Positions 10,938 through 22,762 of a DNA stretch of 64,000 nt are shown one piece after another. The notes beneath the pieces were generated by a model. The model did no database searches, was not told the DNA's origin, and saw only the letters and a program-made list of their open reading frames with translations. Within the stretch, counting starts at the first letter, position 1. Each line of letters opens with the position of its first letter. Source of the DNA: Sialis fuliginosa (lineage: Eukaryota; Arthropoda; Insecta; Megaloptera; Sialidae); contig OY540816.1 in NCBI GenBank assembly GCA_961205875.1, forward strand, positions 13,898,701-13,962,700, given 5' to 3'. The position numbers were made by a program, and so were the translations under genes.

Positions 10938-13900
10938 ATGGACAAAGATATTCATACTTTGGGTAAATAAATATATTATTATATCAAGTAGATGTGATAT
11001 ATTATACATAAATATGTATATTTAATATGTATTATTTCAGCTATAATTCAAAAACTTGTCGAAAGTACTATAGACAAAAATGATATAGTTGTAAATGCTG
11101 TTAAAGCGTCTTTGTATCAAATTGCAAGTAAATTTCCAAATGAAATACTAAAATCCATATGTGATTATTATAAGAAAAATAAATTAATATCTGTACACAT
11201 AACTATTTTATTTGATGTTATCGTCCATATTTGTCGAGAGCATATTCTTAAATTAGATGGTGATACCGTATTAATGCTTATAGAATTTTGTGTTGAGGAA
11301 ATGACAAAATCGAGCTTAATGCATTCAACAGAATTAGAAATAAAATCATCAGATATTCTTGTTGCATTGGGTGAAAGACATTGTATTCAAGTAAGTTGCA
11401 GTGTTATTTTCCTATACAAATAGGTGCTGGAGTTCTATTTATGTGTATAAAAACCAAAGTTTCCTCTAATTATGCATGAAATATGTAAATTTTAACTTGG
11501 TATTTTGCTATTATTGACCGACACCATATGAACATAGACTGGAGAGTACATATATCTAAAATAACCCCTAGCTTTACTAACGGAGATTAGAAGCAGCAGA
11601 GATTACCCTAATCAAGAACAGTTAATTTACCTGTACACATATACATTTGTAGCTTTAATTTTTTACACTAATTTAAAAAAAAAATTACAGGTAATGGATG
11701 GTGTTTTAAAAAAATTTGAAACTGGTACAGTTCCTCATTATACAATTTTACATACAATGGGATCATTAGCATTTACTAATCATTATGGAACTGTCCCTTT
11801 TGTGAAGAGTATTATTGTTAATTTAGTATCAATAATATCTTTATTTAAAGCAGATTATCTAAAACAAGCATTTGCATATGGTATGTATAAGAAATTAATT
11901 ATAAATTTATAAATAATAAATAAATCTCATATTTCCTAGTCAAATATTAAGAATGTATAGAATTCTACTGATTTAATAATTATCATGATTATTGAGATTA
12001 AAAATAGTTAAAAAATAAACTCATTTCAGCTGTTGGTAATTTTAGTTATGCCATATCTGAATACATAGCAAATATTGAAAAAGCACCAGATCCTACTATA
12101 GAGAAAGAACATTTTCAAACTGAATTAATTACAATTAATGATTTATTTTTAACATCATGGCTCCATTCTAAGGAAGCAAATGTCATTGATGCTACTTTAC
12201 AAGCTATGAGTACTGTAATTATAATTTTACCAAAGAAAAAAATTACTGAGTTAGTACCAAAGTTGATTCCCACACTACTGGGATTGTATCGCAAATCTAA
12301 GGAGCCATGTCTGATTACCAAGTGCCTATGTTCTACGTTGTATAATATACCTACTTCTGATGCACACCTGATAGAGGGATATTTTGACAATATAGTACAA
12401 AATCTGTTAGAACAGTTATGCATTTCACCTGATTATGCACAACCGGAATCTTTAAAAAATCATTCAGAAAGTTTAAGATGTTTTGATATAATTGCATCTC
12501 ACTTTCCAGATAAATTGATTGATTATCTCACACAACATTTAAAAACAAATAATGAAGCGACTAAATTAAAAGCTTTGATTGTGATTTCTCATTTAATGAA
12601 CACATCAGATAATATATTGAAAAGTAAATTGTTTAAATTTTTAACGAGTTTAAAGTTGATGTTATCTGAACAAAGTTTAAAAATAAAAAAAATATTATTG
12701 AAAATTATAGTTTTGTTAGCATACCATGATTTAATAAGTGGAGAAGATTTAAATACATTTTTATTGTTTATTATAAAATTGTGTTGTCTTCATCCAGAAA
12801 AAGACAAATCACAGTTGGATAATTTTGAAAAACTTGAATTTAAACGTGTTTGTGATAATTCTTTGTATTTGTTAACATCAACTGTTGTTAAGCTAGAAAG
12901 ACAATTGTGGTCATTTTATTTACAAATTTTTATGTCAGTTGAATATACAGATGCCTCTTGTAGTGTACTTAAATGCTTATCTTATCTTGCTAGTAAACAG
13001 ACAGAAGAACAGTTTGAATTAATGGACAAATCGGAAGCAATAAACTGCATTGCAGTATTTGTCAGATGTTTGGCTCTCTTGTCTTCACCGTTAACTCATA
13101 ATCAAGGAATTTATGTACTCAGCTTTTTAAAAAGTTATTCAATTATAATAAATAAAAAAATAGTGCTTCTGTGGGATAAATTGGTTAATGATACAACAAA
13201 ATACTTAGAAGATACCAACGAAACTTTAAATAATAAGCAATGGGAAAATCAAATTGTACAGTTCTTAACTTTTACTATAAATGAAATTGATGATCAAAAT
13301 TGGGTTAAGGAGTTAACAGCAGAATTTGAACATAACATAAATTCATACACAGAATTTACACCAGAAAAAGGCTTTTTACTTCTGTGTTTGGCAGCAACAA
13401 TAATACATTTAGATGATAAAAAGATTGTTGATAATCAGTTAAATTCAATGTTATATTTAGTCCTTTCCCAAAATGAAAATGAAATAATGATATGTTCAAA
13501 AATGATTACAATTTGTGCAAAAACGAATTTGATTGAAATTTTAAATAAACTTCAAATCATATGGAGAAATGAATGTTCAAAGAAATCAACGAAATTTTTT
13601 GGTTTCATGAAAGATTCTAAACAAGATTATATTGAGAAAATAAGACATACTTTTATAAATTGTTATCATGAAATTGCCTTATCAAACATACCAAATACTG
13701 TGGAAAATTTTATCGACTTTAATATTCTTATATGGATAGTAGAGCAGTTAAAAGAAACTAAAGATACCAATGTATGTTTAAGTGCATTAAGTACTATATC
13801 ACAAATTGCTAATATAATGCATCCTAAAAGAAACAAATCAAATAAATCACATACAGCTGATGAAAAAAATCATGTTCTATTCAGTGTAATAGAATTATTA

Positions 13901-16900
13901 CAAGGTGATATAAAACCACAACACCATTCTTCTGTTTTACAAACAGCTACTGCATTGATCAAATTGCCTCCACTACTAACTCAGTCGCAAAAAACGAAAA
14001 TATTTAAAACTTGTTTTGAAAATATATATAATTCATTTTCTGTAGATGGGAAATTGAAAACTCAAATATTGATTGATGAAATTAATTATAATTTGACCCT
14101 TCTTATTAAAGAGATTTTACTCCAGTCAGTTTCACCTGTTATGCTTGAAGAAATATTTTGTTTATTAGAAATGTGGTTGATTGAAAAAAACACCGAACAA
14201 AGATATTCAGCAATAAAAATGTTAAAATCTGTTTTTAATTGTTATTTAGATAACATTAGCTATGATACAGCAACTGCATTCGAACTTACAGGGTTTATAG
14301 TCGGTTGTTTAATACCTAGATGCTTTGATCCAAATTTACTCATACGTGTAGAAGGAATCGACTGTGTCAGACTGGTTTTAACTATATCGTGTAAATACAG
14401 TGGTCAAATAGAGAGCAATGATAAATTACTACCAATAACTAATACGATACAACGACTAATGCAAAGCTCTGAATCAATGCAAGAAGCAAATGAAGAGCTT
14501 TGTAAAATGATAAGCGAAAATCTACCGCATTACCAGATGATGAATTTCATAGAAAGCTTGTTAAATGGTTTAATGGATGTTGAAAATACAAGTGCCAGAG
14601 GTGTTAGTGAGACACTGAATATGTTTTCTATAATTAAAGGTAGAGATTTGTTTCATTATATTGAAGACATTGTCTGTAAGATAATTATTATTGTTGATAA
14701 AATAACTGATGAAGATGTGAAAAATCAAACATTAAAGACAATTGCTTCACTAGCAACACATCATCCAAAAGCTGTGATTGTAGCTTTATTAATGCAACCA
14801 CTAGGTTACCAATCGTATGTATATTTTATATATTATTTATTAAATAAAATAAATCAATTACCTTTTATCATAACTTTCAGTTGTATACCAGATTGTTGGA
14901 AAATTATATCTGAAAATAATGAATTAGCATCCATAACATTATCTCAGTTTATACATTTGATTTCTGGCACAGCTGTTTATGATGAACAAAATAACAGGGA
15001 TCGTATAAGAATTGCAATGCATCAACCATTAGCTGTATGTATAAAATTATCTAAACTACATATTTATACATTTTTTTATATCTAAGTGGGTTTCCACCAA
15101 GTGCACAAAATGTTTGTGAACCATAAAATACATCACGCAAAATTCATTTCCCTCCCCCCTTGTCATGCTACATCACATTTTTCTCAACCCCCTACCTAAT
15201 TATGTCACAAAACCTGTCACATACTAATACTTTTCAAAAACTATTGATAGTATAGCAAAATCTGCTATGTTACAAAAATATACAAATGAGTTTTCTTTTT
15301 CTTGAAATAAATCAGTATTTTAATAAAAAACCTAATTAAAAATTGTAATTTTTAACCTGTTTATCACGTGATTACAAACGCATCGGTCATTGGTGTTACG
15401 TTATATGCTAGTATGTAATCAAAAATATTGTGTATAGAAATCCTAACGTACTGACAGTTTGACTTGCAATAAATTTACTTAAAATAGATGTATTTTCGAT
15501 AAACCAACCCCATGTCATTTTACTGCTATTTTTATTTATTAAAATGTATCAATCAAGTATTGTTATGTTTTTATTGTCTCCTGAAAAATTATACATTTGT
15601 GACAACAGATTTTGCACGAGAAACGACAATATTTTATGATCAACTAACTTAATATATGTTTCATATTTTAGGCGATAAGTGCATTAAATGATATGTTTAG
15701 TTGGACACATATGAAAAATTTAGCAGTTGCTCAATTTCCAGAATTATTTTGCCTTCTGTATGTCTCCATAGCCACTTATGTAGGAGTTTTGGCACCTGTA
15801 AATATCATACAATCCAAAGAAAAGGAAAAGATTGGGTTGATTGCAAATCGCAATGCATATAAACTAAATACCTTGAAAATTGTTTTCGATACTTTTAATG
15901 CATTTTTACAATGTACAGAGTGTGATAAAGTAGCTGAAGTATTGTTGTCTTGTACGAAAATAGAAAATCAAGAAAACATCACTTTTTATATGAACATAAT
16001 ACCAGCAATTGTAGAGAATATATGTTCAACTGTCCCTCATTCAGTACCAAAAATTATAACAAACTTGGCAAACTATCGCAGTAGTGTTTACGAATCACAG
16101 AGAATTGTTGTTATTGCATTTTATTCTGAGGTAAATGAACCGTATTTCTATAAGTTTTATTATTAATACCAACACTACATAATTAGTTGAGTCCTAAAAT
16201 TAATATTTAAGATAAAAAAATTATTTTCTTGTAGTTCATTCGCATAAATACAAACCATCACAACATTGTGCTCTTAGAAACAATTGTTTCTAGTCTTTTA
16301 GAAGGCCAGACAGACTCATGTGCTGTCATTAGAGAGTTAAGTCTCAAAGGACTTGGATATTTACCTTATTACGGAGAGCCAGTAACTTCTCGATATTGTT
16401 CCACTGTTCTTTCAGCATTTATGAACGGATTAGATGATAACAAAATAAGGTATACTTTATAAAGTAAATTATTATTGTCATAATATAATTATTTTCTAAT
16501 GAAACATTTTAGTGAAAATGCTGTAGTTAACATTCCTTTGCAAGCCTTAAATGGATTATCGAGTGTTATGAGTACTTTAGATGATGAACAATTAACAAAC
16601 ATACAAATGAATATAGGAATGAGGATAAAGCCATTTTTCGAAAATGATAATGCTGTACTTAGAACAGCAGCAATTAGATTATTTGGTATATTCATTTCTA
16701 CTTCGAAACATTTACCCAATCAGCAAATAATGAAGGATCAAATAAATGGGAATTTGATTTGTTTATTACTTCATTTAAGTGATAAAAATGAAGATGTTGT
16801 AAAGGTTATTATATGATTTATTTATTTATTATTATTTATAAATATACAATTGTTTTTTCAGGCTTGTAAATATACTATGAAAGAAATTGTACCTATATTG

Positions 16901-17661
16901 GAAGCTACCAATGTTAATTCATTGATTCAAAATCATTTAATAGATGAAGCGCGTCTTCATTATTTTGACTTCATGACAATTCTTATAAAAAATATGGTAA
17001 TTATACCTAATATAATACAGTAGATTCCAGTTAATTGGAACAAATTAGGATTGATTGGATTAAGCAAATGTTTAACCAATGTTAACTATTGTTTCTTCTG
17101 CATTTTTTTCCGCAAATAAACGGCTACTACAATTATACGGAATTTACTATAGTTGCCTGTAATTTTACGTAACATGTATATGAGGGAAAGCTGAAAAGTT
17201 CTCTACCTTAGGTACTATGGGTCACTCGTAAAGAGTTGCGCAAATAGTGACCCATAGCATGAGCTATTATGATGTTAACAAGAAGTACCCAAGGCCAAGA
17301 ACTTTCCAACCTCCTTTGTAAAATATAAAATATATATAATATTATTTATATCTGACATGGATCTAGTATATTGACCAGAAATCTATATTAATATTATCAA
17401 TATTCTTAGGCTGAAGAATTACCTGAAATGATATCTTTCTTAATGATGAATGCTCTTACGTATTTGAAATCTTGGTGTCCTGAAATACGAGGTAATACAG
17501 CATTGCTAATAGGATTACTTTACAATAATTTACCAAATGGTGCGGAGACACAAAAGTCTTTAGATATTGTGTATCTTAGACTATCACAACTTTTAAAAGA
17601 TCCTGAGCCTGCGGTGAGGGCTAAAGCTGCTACTGCTTTCAGTAAATTACTGGACTGTTAA
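10938..17661 (+). CDS. MROH1: MROH1-like maestro HEAT-repeat protein, 10 exons, 1618 aa
   Basis: Exons: 10938-10962, 11041-11390, 11691-11880, 12030-14814, 14881-15034, 15672-16130, 16235-16449, 16513-16804, 16862-16996, 17410-17661 (4857 nt). The product is a long alpha-helical HEAT-repeat array with no other domain. Blocks typical of maestro heat-like family member 1 include LRTAAIRLFG, AVIRELSLKGLGYL and the C-terminal EIRGNTALLIGLLYNN...LLKDPEPAVRAKAATAFSKL (shown in part). The human protein is about 1640 aa, so this looks full length. The intron 14815-14880 is 66 nt, in frame and without a stop, so the unspliced exon stays open. Introns 5 and 9 hold repeat insertions. MROH1 has been linked to lysosomes in vertebrates; no function is claimed here. 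AATAAA lies shortly after the stop (near 17691). Confidence 0.88.
17175..17322. mobile_element. Short mariner-like non-autonomous element in MROH1 intron 9
   Basis: Inverted ends (gaaagctgaaaagttct at left; its counterpart agaactttccaacctcc at right) and an inner inverted pair 'gtgacccata' / 'tatgggtcac' span about 150 bp. The ends resemble those of the mariner remnant at 18748-19345 (shared 'gctgaaaag' and 'gtacttcttgt' blocks), so the two are probably related. Confidence 0.65.
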
Positions 17662-17939
17662 TTTATCAATTATAGCATATAATACTTGTTTAATAAATGA
17701 TTATATCATATAATTGTTATTATATGATATTAATATATATATGTTGTAAGAAATTATTAATGTGATAAAGATTGTAAAGATAAAAATAATATAAAATTTA
17801 TATGACTGCTATATTTGAATAGTCATTTTTATATGAAAAGAATAAATTGTTAAACAAATAATTATATTATATAAATGTTTTTTTTATAAAAGGAGTGTAT
17901 TTTGTAATATGCATTTCTTGAATATATTATAAATTTGAA

Positions 17940-20355
17940 TCATTTTGCCATTTTATTTTTAATTCTTTTTACCCAAAATATTTTTGTGGGGTCTGTATTT
18001 ACTCTTGTTTGTTGGTCATCCCATTTTTTACCAACATTCATCCATTGTTTAGGTATAGATAGACCATCCTCTATTTTACTTAAATTTTTCTGAAAGTTAG
18101 TTTGAGTTTTTAATATTTTTATAAATTAATACAAATATAGGTAGTGTATGCAAGGTAGGAGACTGTCCCTCATTACTGCTTAATTCTTTATATATTTTAA
18201 ATAAATGTAACTTTGCAATTTTGTTCCATTGGAAATTAACATACCGATGTGCACAGACAAAGTAATATAAATGAAATAACTAGCGAAAGGGCATGCTAGT
18301 GATAGCGTTTCTGGCACTATCCCATCCAATCTACTCACACACACCCAACTTGACCACCTGCACAACACTCCCAACTTGCTCACTCAACCTGCCCACCACA
18401 CGCACAATTTATATTATTGCAATAATCAACAGAAATATCATATTTTTAAATTAAGAATGGCAGTTAAATTTAAAAAATAATGTTTCGTACACGCCAGTTT
18501 TTAAGCATGACAAATTTTCGGACATGTTCATACAGTTTTTTGCTTAAAATATTTTTCTCGATTACTATTCAAGTTTAGCATGACAGTGCTGAATTTTCCT
18601 GTATATAGATTTTACTGCAGATATATTTTAATTTTTTTATTTACTATGTAGATTAAATTTATCGATAAATCTCTATTAATTAGTTAATGTTTGTATGTAA
18701 GTCTATTTATAAAACATCAACTTTCTTAACTGTTTGTTGATTTACAAAGAGAGGCTGAAAAGGTCTCAGCCTCAGGTACTTTTTGTCATTGTAATTGCGT
18801 AACTCTCTCTAGTTTACTGTTCACAGAGAATTTCTTTCACACTCTTGAATCCATTGCATGAAATCCTGTTTGAATTCTGGTTCATATTTCCAATTCATTC
18901 TTTGCTGATGCTTACAGCCACATCTTATAATTATGTGATCCTCCAGAATCAATTTTTTTAATATCTTTGATATTTTCATCGGTCGCCGCTACAGTTGGCC
19001 GGCCAAAATGAGGATTCTCTTTAATTGACTCTCTGCCTTGTTAAAATAGTTGGCTCCATTTTTTGACAATGAAATAAGACGATCCAGATTCTCCATAAAC
19101 AGCAGACATCTTTCTAAAAACTTTTTTTAGCATTTTTCCTATTTTGGTCAGAACTAAATAACAGCACGTTACTCCATTTTTGTAGGTGAGTTAAAAATAT
19201 AGACCTTGTGACATTTATCGTTTAATTACTTAATTTTTGTCCTATATACTCGTAAAGATACGCAACCACGGTGACCCATAACATGAGCAATTACGATAAA
19301 TACAAGAAGTACCCGAGACCAATAACTTTTCAGGCTCCCGTTGTAATAGTTTTGAAATTGTAAAGTTGAATTGTTGGACTCATTATCATATATAAAATTT
19401 ATAAATACCGGAACATCAGCAATTTTAATTTGGTCATGTGATTCTTTTAAATTAACATATTTGTTATTTGAATAAATATAATTGATTATTGTATTATATA
19501 TTCTATCATCTTTAATATCATCCAAACATACTGCCGGAATTTTTCTTGTTTTAATTCGAAATGCTTCAGAGCGGTTTCTTTCCTCATTTGCAGGTTTCTA
19601 AATTAAAATATCCTTATATTAATGCTTATATGTGAATTATAAATAATTAATATATAAGTAAATCTTCCAAGTAAATAAATATATTCTGCAAATTTTGGTA
19701 TTATAAAACAAAACAAAATTTTACTACCGACTCTTTAAATAAACTATCACTATCCAATTGATGGTCCATAAAAAAAAACTTTACTATTAAGACAGAGGAA
19801 TAGTCCTGTAGTCTAATCGAAGCATTGAACTAAAAATATTTTTTAAATTTCTTAGCAGGAAAGTGCCTGGCAAAATTCAGACCTGGGGGCTCACGATAAG
19901 ATGGGGGGATCATTTAATCTTATTGTTAGATTTTTTAGTAATGTGACTGCGGAATAATAAATTCACAAAAATAAGTTAAGATCTATCAGTGTATGCCTGA
20001 TACATGTCTCATTAAAAGAAAAAAATACAATTATTATAATATGTAGTGTTAAATTTTCTCATAATAAACTTAAATGATGAAAATCATCAAAACAGTCGTA
20101 AAACACGATCCTATGTATACAGATTAAATAACTACCTACATTTATAAATACAGGCTTGTAAGGATTTGATTGAGTTATCAGTTTGGAATAGTGGAATAAA
20201 TCAAATGGAATATATTTTTCCCATGGCTCCAGAGTTTCTCCATTGATGTTTACGTTATCTTGAATGTTTTCATGACTATTCATTATTTTTGTAGACTTAA
20301 TATCATATACTTTGTAATCATATTTATATGTTGTTTCAAATTTACTGCAATCCAT
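17940..20355 (-). CDS. Unrecognised 210-aa protein, 4 exons
   Basis: Proposed exons: 20355-20140, 19805-19728, 19597-19409, 18089-17940; all introns are phase 0 and the total is 633 nt. The protein is hydrophilic, Lys/Asn/Asp-rich, with no signal peptide, membrane segment or domain I recognise. The start contains FETTYKYDYK and the end contains PKQWMNVGKKWDDQQTRVN and FWVKRIKNK. Such Tyr-rich, short motifs recall small axonemal microtubule-inner proteins, and the gene is head-to-head with a CFAP119-like gene, so a ciliary or sperm role is a guess. Exon 3 stays open past its donor (ccg|gtattt) into the mariner end in the intron; exon 4 argues that this read-through is not the real C-terminus. 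Exon 2 is the least certain. Confidence 0.6.
18748..19345 (-). mobile_element. Decayed mariner-family transposon (internal remnant)
   Basis: The ends form inverted repeats (gaggctgaaaaggtctcagc at left; ctgaaaagttattggtctcg read from the right). On the minus strand, frame-broken text resembling the N-terminal helix-turn-helix of mariner transposase is visible: AVYGESGSSYFIVKKW, then GRESIKENPHFGRPTVAATD (around 18980-19110). Stops and frameshifts, and the short length, show that it is dead. It sits in the last intron of the minus-strand orphan gene. Confidence 0.75.
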
Positions 20356-21256
20356 TTTTAATTAAATAATTTGATTTACTATTTTAATCTCATAAATACT
20401 AGAAAATGTCAAAATTTTACAATTCAATAAAATGTTATTTTGTTTTTTAAACATATATTTCTTGATGTATTTCTCGATACTTCAGAAAATAATTTGTGTA
20501 TGTTATTTATTATAAAAATTAATTAAAATTATTATTATAATTAATTAAAATTAAAAAAACAGGTTCAGTCATAACAGTTGATCGAGAAAGTTATATATTT
20601 TAAGCAAAAAAATTATACCTATGGACAAAGATTATGCAATGTATAAATTTTGTATAAATACACCCTTCTTAAATAAATTTCTGGATATAATGCCACTGGG
20701 CGTTAATCAAACATTACAATTCTTCTAAACAGTTCATATATAACAAAATGATAATACATATAATTTAAAAAAAACTAACAGATATAATCAATTCAATTTA
20801 TTTACTTATACAAATCAAAATATAATTTTGTCTCTAGTTACGGTCATGGTTCTATGATGAAAGAAACAACTTTTGTCTGAAAAGTTTTTTCAAAAACTTC
20901 AATTTTGACGTATTTTGTTTTATTACAAATTAGCGTTTCAATAGTTATTTGTGTAACAAGGGCGTAAAATGGCACTTTTGTGCATGAGAGGCTAGCACCA
21001 TGACTAACAATCACTCGAATGTGAAAAATACATTTTACGCACAAGGTCCACACAACATTTTTTCTACAACCCTATATTAACAATAATATACTTTAACTTT
21101 GCTATATTAAAAGCCTACTTTTTTAAACGGTTGTAGAATGTAAATACCATTATTTACACACAAGTCAGAACTGATAGTATATATTTGACGAGTTTCCATG
21201 CACACAAACCAAAGGAATCTTGAAGGAATAATTTTAATTTTATTGATGTTAAGAAA
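20356..21256. promoter_or_regulatory. Intergenic region between divergent orphan gene and CFAP119-like gene
   Basis: About 900 bp of AT-rich DNA with no supported exon. The two flanking genes are transcribed outwards from it, so it probably carries both promoters. No motif is obvious. Confidence 0.35.
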
Positions 21257-22524
21257 ATGTCAAAGAAGACTATAAGTAAGTTATTTTCGCATTTAAATGA
21301 ACCAAAAAAGCCATGGGAAAATTTTTCTCAACAAATAATATCAACTGAAACTGAAGATATTAAAAAAATAAATAAAGAAATTTTATGTAGCAGAAAATGC
21401 GCATCGGCACCAGATACAGTAACCATTCCGGTTATAAAAAGAGTTACAATACCAGAATCATTCCTAACTGAAAATGTAGATCAGGAGATAAATATCTTTA
21501 AATATTCATTTTTAACAGAAAATAATTTGTTAATATTAAATCAGATTCAAGAAGAAACTGATAAAATAGAAGAATTGGGTAATTGTATAATTTTTTTGTC
21601 AATTTATCTTCAAATAAAATATAAAAAACAATATATTTGTTACAGAAAAATTTATAGCAAGTTTCTTTTCAACTAAAAGAGAACGATCATTCTTTCTAGA
21701 ACTATCTCTGAGTATACTGAATTTTTGTAAAGATAACAACTTTAATGATGAAAAAACATTAACACTTTTTTCATTATTTTATGAAGTTCATAAATTTATT
21801 ACAAGTTACTTATGGAAAACAACTAAAGAGACTTATGAATACTTCAAAAAAAATCTTCTGTTGAATAGTATGATGGTATGTCATAAATTATATAAAACTT
21901 ATCTCTTGTTCTTTACGGAAGTTACTGTTCTGAAAAATTGAAAGTTAATCTATAAATGTAAAATGGGTTTAATTGATTTTTGTTCTTGTGCAATCGTGAA
22001 TAATAATGTACTTCTGTTACATGATACAAATGGTATGGTTGCCAAGCACAACAGTTTTTCTTTTGATTTATACATAAAATTATGCATTTTCATAATTATA
22101 ATAAAAAAAATTAATAAGAAATAAATAGTTAGTTAAATAAAAAAATAGTTAGCTCCATATCAAAGAAGATTATATATTTAATAACTGTAAGAACAAATGC
22201 AAAAATATTTGTCCAAGACACGTATCGTTATTTTTATTAAATAAAAAAAAATATTTGTAAAATACCTAAATACAATTTTTTCAATATAAATTTAATTTTT
22301 AGTGTCCACCCACAAGTAAATATATATTTAATGCAATTGAATGCAAGAACTGTTTACTGTATTTTTGTTATATATATTTAAGAAATCTTCCATTAATTAG
22401 AGTGTTGTTAATGAATAATTACATTTTGGTTTTAAAATGGAGCGAAGAAGAGCAAGAAACAATTGAATCCATTAAAGAAGTTAAAACAAAACCTGACAAA
22501 AAAAATAAAAAACAAAAACGTTGA
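21257..22524 (+). CDS. CFAP119: CFAP119/CCDC189-like cilia- and flagella-associated protein, 3 exons, 257 aa
   Basis: Exons 21257-21578, 21646-21875 and 22303-22524 join in phase 1 and phase 0 (774 nt). The central region (from about residue 118: LELSLSILNFCKDNNF, then TLTLFSLFYEVHKFI) and the third exon (IFNAIECKNCLLYFCYIYL) follow the pattern of vertebrate CCDC189/C16orf93, now CFAP119, an axonemal radial-spoke-associated protein (family knowledge). The C-terminus is a short acidic and then lysine-rich tail. Resemblance is to the helical core, not full length, so the assignment is moderately sure. The AATAAA near 22698 would end it, tail-to-tail with the coiled-coil array. Confidence 0.7.
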
Positions 22525-22762
22525 GACACATACATATATATATATATATATTAACAATAAAATTATTATAAAAATGTATAAAAACACGACAATAAAGTAT
22601 AAATCATCATTAATGCAAAAAATAATATGTTTATATAAAAGTATAAAAAAGAATGTTAGTTTTTTCACAAAAAGCACACACTAGTAAACACACGATAAAT
22701 AAATGATAAATATATTTCTCTGTACTCAACTATCCTGTTAAGATACTGGTTTATTTAAAACT

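Noticed and set aside
12115-12423. Minus-strand ORF of 102 codons
   Set aside because: Lies wholly antisense to the large MROH1 exon.
19226-19408. C-terminal extension of the orphan gene into the mariner end
   Set aside because: A donor at ccg|gtattt joins in phase 0 to a well-formed last exon (18089-17940), so the open stretch into the transposon is likely intronic.
22432-22677. ORFs on both strands around the CFAP119 3' end
   Set aside because: Low-complexity AT sequence; the plus-strand one is an alternative frame of the last CFAP119 exon and 3' UTR.
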